Below, piece by piece: positions 6,561-15,660 of a DNA stretch of 64,000 nucleotides. The stretch's first letter is position 1. The number at the start of each line of letters is the position of its first letter. This DNA is from WHSW01 sp963846565. Its GTDB lineage: Bacteria > Actinomycetota > Thermoleophilia > Solirubrobacterales > 70-9. The stretch is from NCBI GenBank assembly GCA_963846565.1, contig CAWJWL010000001.1, forward strand, positions 496,001 to 560,000, given 5' to 3'. Both the position numbers and the translations under genes were made by a program. The notes below the pieces were generated by a model, which saw nothing but the letters and a program-made list of their open reading frames with translations, had not been told where the DNA came from and did not search any database.

Positions 6561-8213
6561 CTAGCCTTCGTAGCGATTCGTGATCGGCAGTCGCCGGTCG
6601 CGCCCGAATGCCTTCGTCGTGATCCGGATCCCGGGAGCGGCCTGGCGGCGCTTGTACTCGGCGCGGTTGACGAGCCGGATCACGTCCTCCGCGACCTCGC
6701 CCGGGACGCCCTCGGCGACGAGCTCGTCGCGCGAGAGGTCGCGCTCGATATAGCCCTCGAGCGCCCGGTCGAGGAGCTCGTAGGGAGGGAGTGAGTCCTC
6801 ATCGCGCTGACCGGGGCGGAGCTCGGCCGAGGGCGGCCGCTCGATGATCGACGCGGGGACGAGCGCGCCGCGGGCGATCGCGTTGCGATGCTCGACGAGC
6901 TCGTAGACGAGCCGCTTCGGCACGTCCTTGATCACGGAGAGCGCCCCCGCCATGTCGCCGTAGAGCGTCGAGTAGCCGACCGAGGTCTCGCTCTTGTTCC
7001 CGGTCGCGAGCACAAGCGATCCGCGCGAGTTCGAGAGCGCCATCAGCAGGTTGCCGCGGATCCTCGCCTGCACGTTCTCGGCCGCCAGCCCCTCGATCCC
7101 ACCCGCGGCCTCGAGGATCTCGTCGTAGGCGGTCATCGCCGGCTCGATCGGCAGCTCGACCAGTTCGGTGCCGAGGCTCTTCGCCAGCGTGCGCGCGTCC
7201 CCCTGCGTCTCGTCGCTCGAGTGCGGGGAGGGCATGACCACGCAGGTGACCCGTTCGGCGCCGAGCGCGTCGACGGCGAGCAGCGCGACGAGCGCGGAGT
7301 CGATCCCGCCCGACAGCCCGAGGACCGCCCGCTCGAAGCCGTTCTTACGCACGTAGTCGCGGAGGCCGAGCGTGAGCGCCGCGTAGACCTCGTCGACATC
7401 GTCGAGCGGCTGCTCGAGCCGCTGTTCGGCCTCACCGTCCACGTCCCAGACCAGCAGGTCCTCCTCGAACTGCTTCGCGCGCGCGATCACCGCCCCCGCG
7501 GCGTCGACGACGAAGCTGTGGCCGTCGAAGACGAGATCGTCCTGGCCGCCGACGAGGTTGCAGCAGGCGATCGGGACGCCGAGCTCACGGGCGCGCTCGG
7601 CGAACATCCCCTCGCGCTCGGTTCCCTTTCCGCGCAGATAGGGAGAGGCGGAGGGGTTGAGGATCAGCTCGGCGCCGCGCTCCACCGCGAGCGAGGCCGG
7701 CGGCCCGGGCTCCCAGAGGTCCTCGCAGATCGTCAGGCCGATCGCCCGCCCGGCGAGCGTCGCAATCTGGGGCTCGGTCCCGGGCTCGAAGTAGCGGACC
7801 TCGTCGAAGACTCCGTAGTTGGGGAGCCGGGACTTGCGGTAGACCGAACGCACCTCGCCGCCCTCGAGCACGGCGAGCGAGTTGTGCGCGGGGCGCCGCC
7901 CGGGCGCGTCGGGCCGGGCGGCTCGCGGGCCACCCGTCGGCTCGGCGAACCCGACGAGCGCGGCAATCCCGCCGGTGGCCTCCCCCGCGAGCGCGGTCAG
8001 CGCGCGGACGTTGGCGTCCAGGAAGTGGCTCTTCAGGTAGAGATCCTCGGCCGGGTACCCGGGCAGGCAGAGCTCGGGGAAGACGACGAGCGAGGCGCCG
8101 GCGTCTCGGGCGCGCCCGATCCAGTCTGAGATCAGGGCCGTATTCCCGTCCAGGTCGCCGACCGTCGGGTTCACCTGCGCGAGCGCAATCCGCACCTTTT
8201 CCGCCTCCGGCAT
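6561..8213 (-). CDS. nadE: Glutamine-dependent NAD+ synthetase
   Basis: Amidates nicotinic acid adenine dinucleotide to NAD+ using glutamine. The N-terminal nitrilase-type glutaminase domain (about residues 1-260) shows the Glu-Lys-Cys triad in VVFPELCLPGY, YRKSRLPNYGVFDE and LTICEDLW. The C-terminal synthetase domain has the ATP pyrophosphatase P-loop AVLGLSGGIDSALVA, followed by LATGNKSETSVGYSTLYGD and an intact C-terminus. The 550-residue length is typical for two-domain NadE. The ATG at 8213 is followed directly by the conserved RIALAQVNPTVGD. It is transcribed alone, divergent from the metallopeptidase. Confidence 0.95.
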   Translation of the reverse strand: MPEAEKVRIALAQVNPTVGDLDGNTALISDWIGRARDAGASLVVFPELCLPGYPAEDLYLKSHFLDANVRALTALAGEATGGIAALVGFAEPTGGPRAARPDAPGRRPAHNSLAVLEGGEVRSVYRKSRLPNYGVFDEVRYFEPGTEPQIATLAGRAIGLTICEDLWEPGPPASLAVERGAELILNPSASPYLRGKGTEREGMFAERARELGVPIACCNLVGGQDDLVFDGHSFVVDAAGAVIARAKQFEEDLLVWDVDGEAEQRLEQPLDDVDEVYAALTLGLRDYVRKNGFERAVLGLSGGIDSALVALLAVDALGAERVTCVVMPSPHSSDETQGDARTLAKSLGTELVELPIEPAMTAYDEILEAAGGIEGLAAENVQARIRGNLLMALSNSRGSLVLATGNKSETSVGYSTLYGDMAGALSVIKDVPKRLVYELVEHRNAIARGALVPASIIERPPSAELRPGQRDEDSLPPYELLDRALEGYIERDLSRDELVAEGVPGEVAEDVIRLVNRAEYKRRQAAPGIRITTKAFGRDRRLPITNRYEG

Positions 8214-8343
8214 GTTGAGCAGTATGCAACCGGTCTTCGGTCGCGGTAACGGGGGGGTCGCCGTTAGCCCTTCCGGGCGCGTGTTCGCGCCCTAACATCC
8301 CGCATTCGATTCAGCCCGTAACGACGAGAAAGCGCAGGAGAAC

Positions 8344-9924
8344 TTGACTCACGACGCTCCCACCCACCGGCCGACGGCCGTTTCCGCGCGCGTCGCGATC
8401 CTCGCGACAGCCGCGCTCACGGCCATCTTCGGACTTCCCGCGCTCTCGTCCGCCGGCGCTGTCGAGGGCTCCGCCGTCGCGGAGCCGGGCAACGGCGTCA
8501 CCGGTGGCGTCCCCGCCAGGGTCGCTCTGCGGCGCGCCGAGGCGGCCGTGAACCCGGATCCCGGCGCCGAACCCGCCCGCGACGCGACCATCGCCCTGCG
8601 CGACCTCGCGCATGCGTTCCCGCGCCTCGAGGGCGCCAACCGCCGCGCGGCCCGCGGCCTGCTCGCCCGGCCGACCGACAAGAACGACCCGCAGCGCGAC
8701 AGCTACAAGACCGCGGAGGCGGCGCCGCTGTGCTCGGCGAACTTCTGCGTCCACTACGTCGCCGGCACCGGCGACGCGCCGAACCTCGCGGACGTCGCTC
8801 CGGCCAACGGCGTCCCCGACTACGTCGAGGCGGTTTCGGCGGCGGCGGAGACGTCGTTCGTGGTCGAGAACGGAACGCTCGGCTGGCCCGACGCGAAGTC
8901 GGATGGCAACCTCGGCGGGGGCGGCGAGGGCCTCGTCGACATCTACCTCGCCGACATCGGCAACGACGGCCTCTTCGGCTATGCGGCGCCCGACCCGCCG
9001 CCGAGCCAGCGCTGCGGCCGGAAGTGCTTCGCCTATCTCGTGCTCGACAACGATTACGCGCCGGACGAGTTCAACTATCCGGACCCGGGGATCCCGCTGC
9101 GGGTGACGATGGCGCACGAGTACAACCACGTTCTTCAGTTCAACCTCGACGCGATCCAGGACGGCTGGCTGTTCGAATCGACCGCGACCTGGGCGGAGGA
9201 GAAGGTCTTCCCGAACGACAACGACTACATCAACTACCTGCGGAAGTTCGCGCGGACGCCGTCGACGCCGATCACCAACTTCAACGGCGCCGGCGGGCTG
9301 AAGATCTACGGCCTCGCGACCTTCCAGCACTGGCTCGACACCGGTGCGGGCAACTTCGGTCCCTCGGTCAACCTCGGCAACTGGACGCTGTCGACGAAGA
9401 CGCGGCCGAAGGACTTCGCCGTCGCCTCCGTCGATGCCTCGATCCGCCAGCGCGGCGGCCAGGGCTTCGCGCAGGAGTTCTCGGAGTTCGCCGCGGCGAG
9501 CGCCGAGTGGAAGACGGCCGGGCCGTTCCCGGATGCGGCGGCCTACCCCGACGTGAAGCGCAAGGGTGCGCTGAAGCCGGGTGGCAACGCGAACCTGACG
9601 CTCGATCACACCGCCTACCAGCTGCTCAACGTCTCGGCTGCCGGCGCCTCCTCCGTCACCCTGCGGGTGAAGGGTGAGCGGGGCGTGACCACAGGCGTCG
9701 CCCTCGTCGGGCGCGACGACCAGACGGCGACCGTGACCACGCAGCTGCGGCTCCTGAAGAAGGGCGGCAAGGGCACCGTGACGCTGCCGAACGCGGCCAA
9801 CTTCGAGCGGATCACCGCCGTCGTCGTCAACGCCGACGGGACCACGATCGGGTTCTCGCAGGCCGACGGCGACTGGGTCTACTCCAAGGACAACATCCGC
9901 TTCACGGCGACGCTGACGAAGTAG
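8344..9924 (+). CDS. Secreted zinc metallopeptidase-like protein (HEYNH motif)
   Basis: About 526 residues with an N-terminal signal peptide (VAILATAALTAIFGLPALSSAGA, about residues 17-39). The centre carries HEYNH (residues 258-262) within VTMAHEYNHVLQFNLD, then GWLFESTATWAEEKV, where the Glu-containing helix fits a zinc peptidase. This layout resembles secreted bacterial metallopeptidases of the MXAN_6640 type. The C-terminal part is beta-rich. The start appears to be TTG with AGGAG only three nt upstream, so initiation may be inefficient or slightly misplaced. The last 23 nt overlap the 3' end of the convergent GH3 gene. Confidence 0.75.
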   Translation: MTHDAPTHRPTAVSARVAILATAALTAIFGLPALSSAGAVEGSAVAEPGNGVTGGVPARVALRRAEAAVNPDPGAEPARDATIALRDLAHAFPRLEGANRRAARGLLARPTDKNDPQRDSYKTAEAAPLCSANFCVHYVAGTGDAPNLADVAPANGVPDYVEAVSAAAETSFVVENGTLGWPDAKSDGNLGGGGEGLVDIYLADIGNDGLFGYAAPDPPPSQRCGRKCFAYLVLDNDYAPDEFNYPDPGIPLRVTMAHEYNHVLQFNLDAIQDGWLFESTATWAEEKVFPNDNDYINYLRKFARTPSTPITNFNGAGGLKIYGLATFQHWLDTGAGNFGPSVNLGNWTLSTKTRPKDFAVASVDASIRQRGGQGFAQEFSEFAAASAEWKTAGPFPDAAAYPDVKRKGALKPGGNANLTLDHTAYQLLNVSAAGASSVTLRVKGERGVTTGVALVGRDDQTATVTTQLRLLKKGGKGTVTLPNAANFERITAVVVNADGTTIGFSQADGDWVYSKDNIRFTATLTK

Positions 9925-11137
9925 CGGCCTCGGCGAGTCGTGCGCGCAGGGCGGTCAGGCGCGCGCACGACTCGACCATCCGCTCGCGCAGCTTCGGACT
10001 CCGCAGGGCGCTGCGCTCGAGCGCGGCGAAGGCCTCGCCGCCGTCGGTGAGCGCGAGCAGGACGAGGTCGACGCCGGAATCCACCGCGGCGAGCGCCGCG
10101 GCGGTTTCGTCGTAGCCGGCGCCGGCGATCGCAACGGCACCGAGATCGTCACTGACGACCACGCCTCCGTAGCCGAGCTGATCGCGCAGGAGCTTGTCGA
10201 CGACCCGGCGGGAGAGCGACGCCGGGGCGGCGCCGTCGTAGGCGGGGTACACCGCGTTAGCGACCATGATCAGCGGGACTCCGGCCTCGATCGCCGCCTC
10301 GAATGGCTCCAGATCGGACTCGAGTGCTCCGCGCGAGCCTTCGACAGCGCTCGACTCGAAGTCGGTATTGGCAATCGCCCGTCCGAGTCCCGGGAAATGC
10401 TTTGCCGTCGCCGCGACGCCGGCTTCGGCGAGACCGTCGGCGAAGGCGAGACCGAGCTCGGCGGCGCGCCCGGAACGGTCGGAGAACGCACGGGTGGTCA
10501 TGAACGAGCCCTCCGCCGGCACGTCGAGAACCGGCGCGAGGTCGACGTCGATCCCGATCGCCGCCAGTGCCTCGCCGGTCTCGAGCCCCTGATCGCGTGC
10601 GAGCGAAGCGCCGCCCTCGGCGTCGATGTCGACCGGAGCAACGTCCGGCGGCTCGGCGGGGAATCGCTTCACCTCGCCGCCCTCCTGGTCGGTCGCGACC
10701 AGCGGCTCGGGGTAACCGCTCTTCCTCGCCGCCTTACGCAGTCGCTCGACCTCGGCCCCGACCGCCTGCGGGTCGGCGCCCTCAGGCGGGAAGAGGACGA
10801 CGCCTCCGAGCTCGCCGCGGCGGGCCCGCCGAAGCAGCTCCTCGGTGGCGACCCCCTCCATCCGCACCATCAGCAGCTGTCCTGCGAGGCGGGCGTCATC
10901 GTCGGCAATCGCCGCGGGGCAGGCGGGCGGGGCAGGGGCACCCGCCGTCTCGCCGGCCCCTGAGCCCGGGGCAGACGGCGTGTCGGAGCCGCCGCCCGCG
11001 CCGACCGCCACGCCCGCGATCGCCGCCAGGGCCGCGAGTCCGCCGAGCGCGAACCGGCGCCGGCGGATGATCAGAGCCCGCCGCCGGCGCTCGTGCTCCC
11101 GCTGCCTAGAGCCTGTTTGGCGCGGGGCGCTGCTCAC
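9902..11137 (-). CDS. Glycoside hydrolase family 3 protein (NagZ-like)
   Basis: Exported GH3 enzyme of 411 residues. A basic N-terminus (RRRRALIIRRRR) and a hydrophobic segment (FALGGLAALAAIAGVAVGAG) form a signal or anchor, without a lipobox cysteine. The catalytic domain shows LVATDQEGGEVKRF, the family motif KHFPGLG and the likely nucleophile loop VVVSDDLGAVA. NagZ-type enzymes remove N-acetylglucosamine from peptidoglycan fragments; location outside the cytoplasm would suit wall turnover. The substrate is inferred. The 5' end lies 32 nt inside the 3' end of the upstream channel gene, suggesting coupling. Confidence 0.82.
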   Translation of the reverse strand: MSSAPRQTGSRQREHERRRRALIIRRRRFALGGLAALAAIAGVAVGAGGGSDTPSAPGSGAGETAGAPAPPACPAAIADDDARLAGQLLMVRMEGVATEELLRRARRGELGGVVLFPPEGADPQAVGAEVERLRKAARKSGYPEPLVATDQEGGEVKRFPAEPPDVAPVDIDAEGGASLARDQGLETGEALAAIGIDVDLAPVLDVPAEGSFMTTRAFSDRSGRAAELGLAFADGLAEAGVAATAKHFPGLGRAIANTDFESSAVEGSRGALESDLEPFEAAIEAGVPLIMVANAVYPAYDGAAPASLSRRVVDKLLRDQLGYGGVVVSDDLGAVAIAGAGYDETAAALAAVDSGVDLVLLALTDGGEAFAALERSALRSPKLRERMVESCARLTALRARLAEAATSSASP

Positions 11138-11828
11138 GCCTGTCGGTTCCCTGGCGACCGAGGTTGCTGACGATCAGGGCGACGACCGTGACGAGGTAGA
11201 TCTGCCCGAAGAGCTGCTCGGTGATCGCGACCGAACGCGCCGGGTCGGACTCCGGGGACAGGTCGCCGTAGCCCGTCGTCGTCATCGTCGTGAAGCTGAA
11301 GTAGAGGTAGTCCGACTGGTCGGCGTCGATGTGCTGCGCGAACACCGGCTCGTCGGAAAGCGAGCTGATGATCCCGTACGTGTAGGAGAACGCCATCCCG
11401 ATCAGCAGGTAGATGCAGAGGCCGGCGAACATCGTCGTCAGGGTCACCCCGCCGGCGGCGCGGTAGTGGCGCACCATGCCGGCGAAGACGGCGAGCGGCG
11501 CGATCACCACGAGCATCAGGCCGACGGCCCGCGTGGTGAGGACGCCGAGCTCCCCCGAGCCCAGCAGGATGCCCGCCGCGCTCAGGCAGGCGACGACGGT
11601 CAACGCGGTGACCGCGCGGATGATCGAGGGCCGGATCCCGGAGACGTGGAGCGCCGCCAAGAGCGTGACGCTCTGGACGACGAGCGTGACCAAGCGCGCG
11701 AATCCGGTGTCCGGCGCGCCGAGTTGAAAGCCGAGCGCGATCGCGATCAACAGCAGGACGAGGCCGAAGCCGGAGCCGCGAAGGCGCTCGTGCGGCAGGG
11801 GCGCATTCGGGTCGAAGATGGCCGGCAT
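11106..11828 (-). CDS. Ion channel protein with potassium selectivity filter
   Basis: A 240-residue membrane protein. Several N-terminal transmembrane helices (LVLLLIAIALGFQLG, LVVQSVTLLAALHV, AVGLMLVVIAPLAVFAGMV) are followed by a two-helix pore module. The module contains the K+ filter TTTGYGDLSP between LCIYLLIGMAFSYTYGI and LFGQIYLVTVVALIVS. This is the Ion_trans_2 pore fold with the canonical T-x-GYGD. There is no C-terminal RCK domain, only a short basic tail. It is first in a two-gene unit with the GH3 hydrolase. Confidence 0.85.
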   Translation of the reverse strand: MPAIFDPNAPLPHERLRGSGFGLVLLLIAIALGFQLGAPDTGFARLVTLVVQSVTLLAALHVSGIRPSIIRAVTALTVVACLSAAGILLGSGELGVLTTRAVGLMLVVIAPLAVFAGMVRHYRAAGGVTLTTMFAGLCIYLLIGMAFSYTYGIISSLSDEPVFAQHIDADQSDYLYFSFTTMTTTGYGDLSPESDPARSVAITEQLFGQIYLVTVVALIVSNLGRQGTDRREQRPAPNRL

Positions 11829-11867
11829 CGACCGCTACCTATACGCGGCGCGCCGGACGCAAGCAGG

Positions 11868-12122
11868 TCAGTGTCCGGCGCCGGCGACGGGGAGGCCGCG
11901 TGCGACCCGCGAGAGGCTCCAAGCCGAGACGAGCGCCCAGACGCTCTCGAGCAGGAGGAACCCCCACTGGCTCTCGTGCCAGGCGAGGACGGCGAGGACG
12001 AGCGAGCCGAGGAGGTTGAGCACGAGGTAGGCATAGGAGTCGAGCCGCATCCAGCCCGCCTGGGCGGCCGCGAACGCGGTCAGGATCAGCAATGCGCCGA
12101 CGACCTGGATCACCTGGTCCAT
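11868..12122 (-). CDS. Small three-helix membrane protein (CBU_0592-like)
   Basis: An 84-residue protein with three hydrophobic helices (VIQVVGALLILTAFAAAQAG, YAYLVLNLLGSLVLAVLAW, WGFLLLESVWALVSAW). The pattern matches the small conserved family described as CBU_0592-type membrane proteins. Function is unknown. It lies upstream of the channel gene on the same strand, 39 bp away. Confidence 0.72.
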   Translation of the reverse strand: MDQVIQVVGALLILTAFAAAQAGWMRLDSYAYLVLNLLGSLVLAVLAWHESQWGFLLLESVWALVSAWSLSRVARGLPVAGAGH

Positions 12123-12199
12123 GGACCGCGGAGGCTAACTGTCCCCCGGCTGACCCGACAAGAGCGGACGCGAAGCGGAGTATTTTTGTCGGAACGTCA

Positions 12200-12205
12200 T
12201 ATATT
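12200..12205 (+). promoter_or_regulatory. Candidate -10 box for a near-leaderless transcript
   Basis: TATATT lies in a locally AT-rich stretch (12181-12208) of an otherwise very GC-rich intergenic region. It ends 9 nt before the ATG at 12215, so transcription would start almost at the start codon. No convincing -35 is present. No Shine-Dalgarno separates it from the gene, which fits a leaderless message, common in actinobacteria. Confidence 0.4.
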
Positions 12206-12214
12206 CCGCGGTCG

Positions 12215-12634
12215 ATGGCAGCGGACGAATACAGGGTCGAGGTCGACCTCGACGACGAGGCCCACGGACATCCGTTCTCGGAGCGCCTCGCCGCGCTCGA
12301 CCTGGACGAGGAGGTCGCCGAGCGCCTGGGCGGGCGCGTGATCGTCACCCGCGACGGCCCGCACATGTTCGTCTACACGGAGACTCGCGAGGCGGCCGCG
12401 GAGGCGGAGCGGGTCGTGAGCGAGACGCTCACCGAGGACGGCCTCTACGCCGACGTGCGCGTCACCCGCTGGAACCCGGGCACCTCGCAGTGGCAGGAGG
12501 GCGACGCCCCGGTGGACGAGTCGGCGCCGGAGCCGGACTACGCCGCGGCGGCGGAGGAGGAGGGCGTGAAGACGCCGCTCTTCGTCTACGTCGAGGGGCA
12601 CGAGCCCCGGTTCATGCGCGACCTCGGCGTCTGA
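12215..12634 (+). CDS. Conserved hypothetical protein, acidic
   Basis: A 139-residue acidic cytoplasmic protein. The N-terminal half (YRVEVDLDDEAHGHPFSERL...VIVTRDGPHMFVYTETREA) has alternating strand-helix periodicity suggesting a small alpha/beta domain. The C-terminal half is rich in Glu and Ala. I recognise no named family. The ATG at 12215 is chosen because upstream in-frame codons run into the AT-rich promoter-like stretch. It converges on the WS/DGAT gene with a single base between the two stops. Confidence 0.68.
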   Translation: MAADEYRVEVDLDDEAHGHPFSERLAALDLDEEVAERLGGRVIVTRDGPHMFVYTETREAAAEAERVVSETLTEDGLYADVRVTRWNPGTSQWQEGDAPVDESAPEPDYAAAAEEEGVKTPLFVYVEGHEPRFMRDLGV

Positions 12635-12635
12635 G

Positions 12636-14084
12636 CTAGACCCGGGTCGATTTCGGCGCCCGCGAAGCCGCGGCGCTGCGCGTGGTGCCCCGCGTCCCTG
12701 CGGCCCCCCGCGCGGCGGCCAGCGTCTCCGCGAGCGTCGTCTCGAGGTCGCCGGCGAGCGAGTCGAGGTCGGGCATCGCGTCGAAGTCGCCGACGAGGCC
12801 GAAGTTGAGCTGCCCGTCGTAGCTCAGGATCCCGAAGCAGAGCGCCTGGCGGCGCGCCAGCGGGACCATCGGGAAGACGGCCTCGACCCGGCGCCCGAGC
12901 AGGTAAAGCGGGAACTGCGGCCCGGGGATGTTGGTGACGACGAGGTTGAAGAAGCGCTGGCGCGGCTGCAGACGGGCCGCCTGCCCGGCGATCGTCGGCG
13001 GCGCGAAGTCGGTGAGCTCGGTCATCAGCGTCGCGCCGACCGCCTGTTTCGACTGCTTCAGGTCACCCATCGTCTCGCTGACCCGTGAGAGCCGCTCGAG
13101 CGGATCGGTGATCCCGACGGGCAGCGGGGCGAGGAAGGAGGAGACCCGGTTGCCGAGCGCGCCGTGCTCGTCCTCGCCGCGGACGCTGATCGGGACCATG
13201 GCCCGCAGGTCCTCCTGCGTCGAGTAGCCGCGGGCACGCAGGTAGCGGCCCAGGGCGCCGGCGACGACCGAGAGGACGACGTCGTTGACCGTCCCGCCGA
13301 CCGCGTTCTTGATCTCCTTCACCTCGCCGAGATCGGCGCTGAAGGTGGCGAAGCGGCGGTAGGGGCCGATCTCGACGTTCAGCGGCGAGGCGGGAGCACC
13401 GACGCCGGCGCGGGCGAAAGCCCCCGCGGCCTCGAGCGCGTCGAGGGCGCCGCGCGCCGCGCGCCGGGGGCCTCGGAAGACGCGGCGGGCCCCGCGGGCG
13501 AGCTCGGCCGGGGTGGTGGCGCGCTCCACCCATGCGTCCGCGACGAGTTCCGCATCGCTGGGTTCGGGCCGCGGCGTCCACGGCGTGGACGGCTCGGCGG
13601 CCGGGGTGGGCTCGGGGGAGGCGTCGAAGAGCACGGTGCTTATGTCAACACCCGAAACGCCGTCGACGAGGCAGTGGTGGCTCTTTCCGACCACCGCGAA
13701 ACGGTCCCCCGCGAGGCCGTCGACCAGCCACATCTCCCACAACGGCTTCGAGCGGTCGAGGCGCTGCGAGAAGACCCGCGCCGCGAGCGTCCGCAGCTCC
13801 TCCTCGCCGCCGGGATCGGGCAGTGCGCTGTGGCGAACGTGGTACGTGAGGTTGAACTGGGGGTCGTCGACCCACAGCGGCCGACCCTGGGCGAGGGGGA
13901 CGAATCGGAGCTTCTGGCGGAAGCGCGGGACCAGGTGGAGGCGAGACTCGATGTGCTCGCGGTACTCGTCGTAGGAGGGGGGAGGACCCTCGAAAATCGT
14001 CGTCGAAGCGACGTGCATGTGCGCGGGGCCGCGCTCGAGATGCAGGAACGAGGCGTCGAGGCCGGTGAGACGGTCGCGGTTCAC
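12636..14084 (-). CDS. Wax ester synthase / diacylglycerol acyltransferase (WS/DGAT)
   Basis: Bifunctional O-acyltransferase of 482 residues that esterifies diacylglycerol or fatty alcohols with acyl-CoA to make storage lipid. The catalytic motif HHxxxDG is present as HHCLVDG (H136, H137, D141, G142). The protein opens with the family signature LTGLDASFLHLE, and NVVLSVVAGALGRYL-like and PGP-containing (VTNIPGPQFPLYLLG) blocks follow. Such enzymes are abundant in actinobacteria that store triacylglycerol. The C-terminus is a low-complexity Ala/Arg/Thr tail. It is monocistronic. Confidence 0.93.
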   Translation of the reverse strand: MNRDRLTGLDASFLHLERGPAHMHVASTTIFEGPPPSYDEYREHIESRLHLVPRFRQKLRFVPLAQGRPLWVDDPQFNLTYHVRHSALPDPGGEEELRTLAARVFSQRLDRSKPLWEMWLVDGLAGDRFAVVGKSHHCLVDGVSGVDISTVLFDASPEPTPAAEPSTPWTPRPEPSDAELVADAWVERATTPAELARGARRVFRGPRRAARGALDALEAAGAFARAGVGAPASPLNVEIGPYRRFATFSADLGEVKEIKNAVGGTVNDVVLSVVAGALGRYLRARGYSTQEDLRAMVPISVRGEDEHGALGNRVSSFLAPLPVGITDPLERLSRVSETMGDLKQSKQAVGATLMTELTDFAPPTIAGQAARLQPRQRFFNLVVTNIPGPQFPLYLLGRRVEAVFPMVPLARRQALCFGILSYDGQLNFGLVGDFDAMPDLDSLAGDLETTLAETLAAARGAAGTRGTTRSAAASRAPKSTRV

Positions 14085-14250
14085 GGCAGCGATTCTCCCA
14101 AACCATGAAGTAGGTGACGGGTATCACACATGTTCCTCCATCTCGCTCCTACCCTGGCCGGCCCCCTGAGAAAGCGACTACCTGCAAATCGCCCCTCTCG
14201 TTGAGCGTATGCCCGGGGTGAGTGGGGGGGACCGGAAGGACGGAATCACG

Positions 14251-15198
14251 ATGCGACGTTTCCGCAGGCGGCGGAGGCGCGCGGTGGCGCTCGCGCTGCT
14301 GCCCTTTGCCGCGCTGATCACGACACAGACCGAAGCGACGGCCGACGACGCGCCGCGCCAGGCCCAGATCGACTCCTCGCGTGCCAGCGTGGCGTTCGGC
14401 GAGGCCGTCACCCTGCGTGGAAGCTTCGCGGATGCCGCCGAGGCACCGGTGGAGATCCGCTACCGCGCCAACGGCGCCGAGAACTGGCGGACCGCCGCCC
14501 GCACCCGGACCGGCGCGGGAGGCGCCTTCCGCGTCTCGGTGAAGCCGCGCCGAAGCGGCGTCTGGCGGGCGCAGCTCGCGACCGCGGCGGGCAGCCAGGC
14601 TGCGGCGGCGACCTTTTCGGCCGCCGTCGACCGGGCGAGCCCCGGTGAGCGGATCGCGGTCCGCGCGCGGACGACCGCGTCGGTCTCCGGGCGCCACAAG
14701 ACCGTCGGTGAGACCCTCAAGGTGCGCGGCACCGTCGCCCCGGCGGGCGCAAAGCGGCGCGTGATCGTCCGGATCGGCTCCGAGAGGGAAACGGTGACGG
14801 CGGGACGCGACGGACGCTTTGTCGTCAGCACCACGGCGCCCTCAGCGGGCGAGTACCCGGTGCGCGTGAGGGCGCGCGGGAACCAGCTCGCGGGCGGCTC
14901 GCGCGACCGCGCCGGCAAGTTCACCGTCTACCGACCGGCCGCCGCGTCCTGGTACGGGCCCGGCCTCTACGGCAACACGATGGCCTGCGGCGGAGCGCTG
15001 ACGCCGGCGACCACCGGCGTCGCCCATAAGACCCTGCCGTGCGGGACGAAGCTGACGCTCCGCTACGGCGACCGCTCGGTGGACGTGCGGGTTGTCGACC
15101 GTGGCCCGTTCGCGGGCAACCGCGAGTTCGACCTCACCTCGGCGACGAGGAGCGCGCTCGGCTTCCCCGACGTCGGCACCGTGCTCAGCTCGCGCTGA
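14251..15198 (+). CDS. Secreted RlpA-type double-psi beta-barrel protein
   Basis: Signal peptide (RRFRRRRRRAVALALLPFAALITTQ) followed by two Ig-like beta domains and a C-terminal RlpA double-psi beta-barrel. The barrel starts at AASWYGPGLYGNTMACGG and contains DRGPFAGNREFDLT, with the catalytic-type Asp/Arg region of RlpA lytic transglycosylases and expansin-like proteins. It probably acts on peptidoglycan outside the membrane. The ATG at 14251 is preferred (GGAAGGA about 10 nt upstream) over an ATG at 14209, because it places the basic n-region at the start. A strong terminator follows directly. Confidence 0.85.
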   Translation: MRRFRRRRRRAVALALLPFAALITTQTEATADDAPRQAQIDSSRASVAFGEAVTLRGSFADAAEAPVEIRYRANGAENWRTAARTRTGAGGAFRVSVKPRRSGVWRAQLATAAGSQAAAATFSAAVDRASPGERIAVRARTTASVSGRHKTVGETLKVRGTVAPAGAKRRVIVRIGSERETVTAGRDGRFVVSTTAPSAGEYPVRVRARGNQLAGGSRDRAGKFTVYRPAAASWYGPGLYGNTMACGGALTPATTGVAHKTLPCGTKLTLRYGDRSVDVRVVDRGPFAGNREFDLTSATRSALGFPDVGTVLSSR

Positions 15199-15205
15199 CC
15201 GCGCG

Positions 15206-15246
15206 GGCCCCCGGGGCCGGTGGGTAGGGCCCCGGGGGCCTTCTTT
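15206..15246 (+). terminator. Strong Rho-independent terminator
   Basis: A perfect 13-bp stem (15206-15218 with 15228-15240), a 9-nt loop and then TTCTTT (15241-15246). It starts 8 nt after the RlpA stop and ends before the next start codon, isolating the two genes. Confidence 0.88.
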
Positions 15247-15261
15247 AGACTGGAGCGGCCG

Positions 15262-15561
15262 ATGGCATCCGCCGAGAGCAAGAACCTGGAAGCGATCTCG
15301 AAGGCGATCGATGATCACAACGCCGGCTGCCCCTGGCCGGCCGCCGAGGTCCGGATGAGCCCGTTCGAGGTCGAGCGCCTCGGCTGGGAGGAGATCCGCG
15401 GCCTGCCGATCGTCGCCGACCCCAACCTCGGCACGGGCCGCTTCCGGATCATCTGCTCCCGCGACCAGGAGGGCGAGGGCCTCGAGGAGACCGAGGCAAT
15501 CGGCCGCCCGCTCGAGGTCGGCGTCGGGACGGACGCCCCGCCCGTAATCCCGCCGGTTTAG
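15262..15561 (+). CDS. Small conserved hypothetical protein
   Basis: A 99-residue soluble protein. It has helical N-terminal residues, the segment CPWPAAEVRMSPFEVERLGWEEIRGLPI and a beta-rich C-terminus containing GRFRIICSRD. The ATG at 15262 has GGAG about 7 nt upstream and sits just after the terminator. I do not recognise a named family. It could be a small binding domain, but nothing in the sequence shows a ligand. Confidence 0.65.
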   Translation: MASAESKNLEAISKAIDDHNAGCPWPAAEVRMSPFEVERLGWEEIRGLPIVADPNLGTGRFRIICSRDQEGEGLEETEAIGRPLEVGVGTDAPPVIPPV

Positions 15562-15634
15562 CCACAAACGCCCGTCCCTCACGCAGCCCGCGCACGCCCG
15601 GAGGCGGGAGCCGAGGACGTGGCGCGGAATTTGA

Positions 15635-15653
15635 GGGCGGCCGAAGGCCGCCC
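15635..15653 (-). terminator. Hairpin terminator downstream of ccdA
   Basis: On the minus strand GGGCGGCC-TTC-GGCCGCCC forms an 8-bp stem with a 3-nt loop, beginning 7 nt after the ccdA stop and followed by TCAAATT. The T-tract is weak, so efficiency is uncertain. Confidence 0.55.
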
Positions 15654-15660
15654 GGTCCTC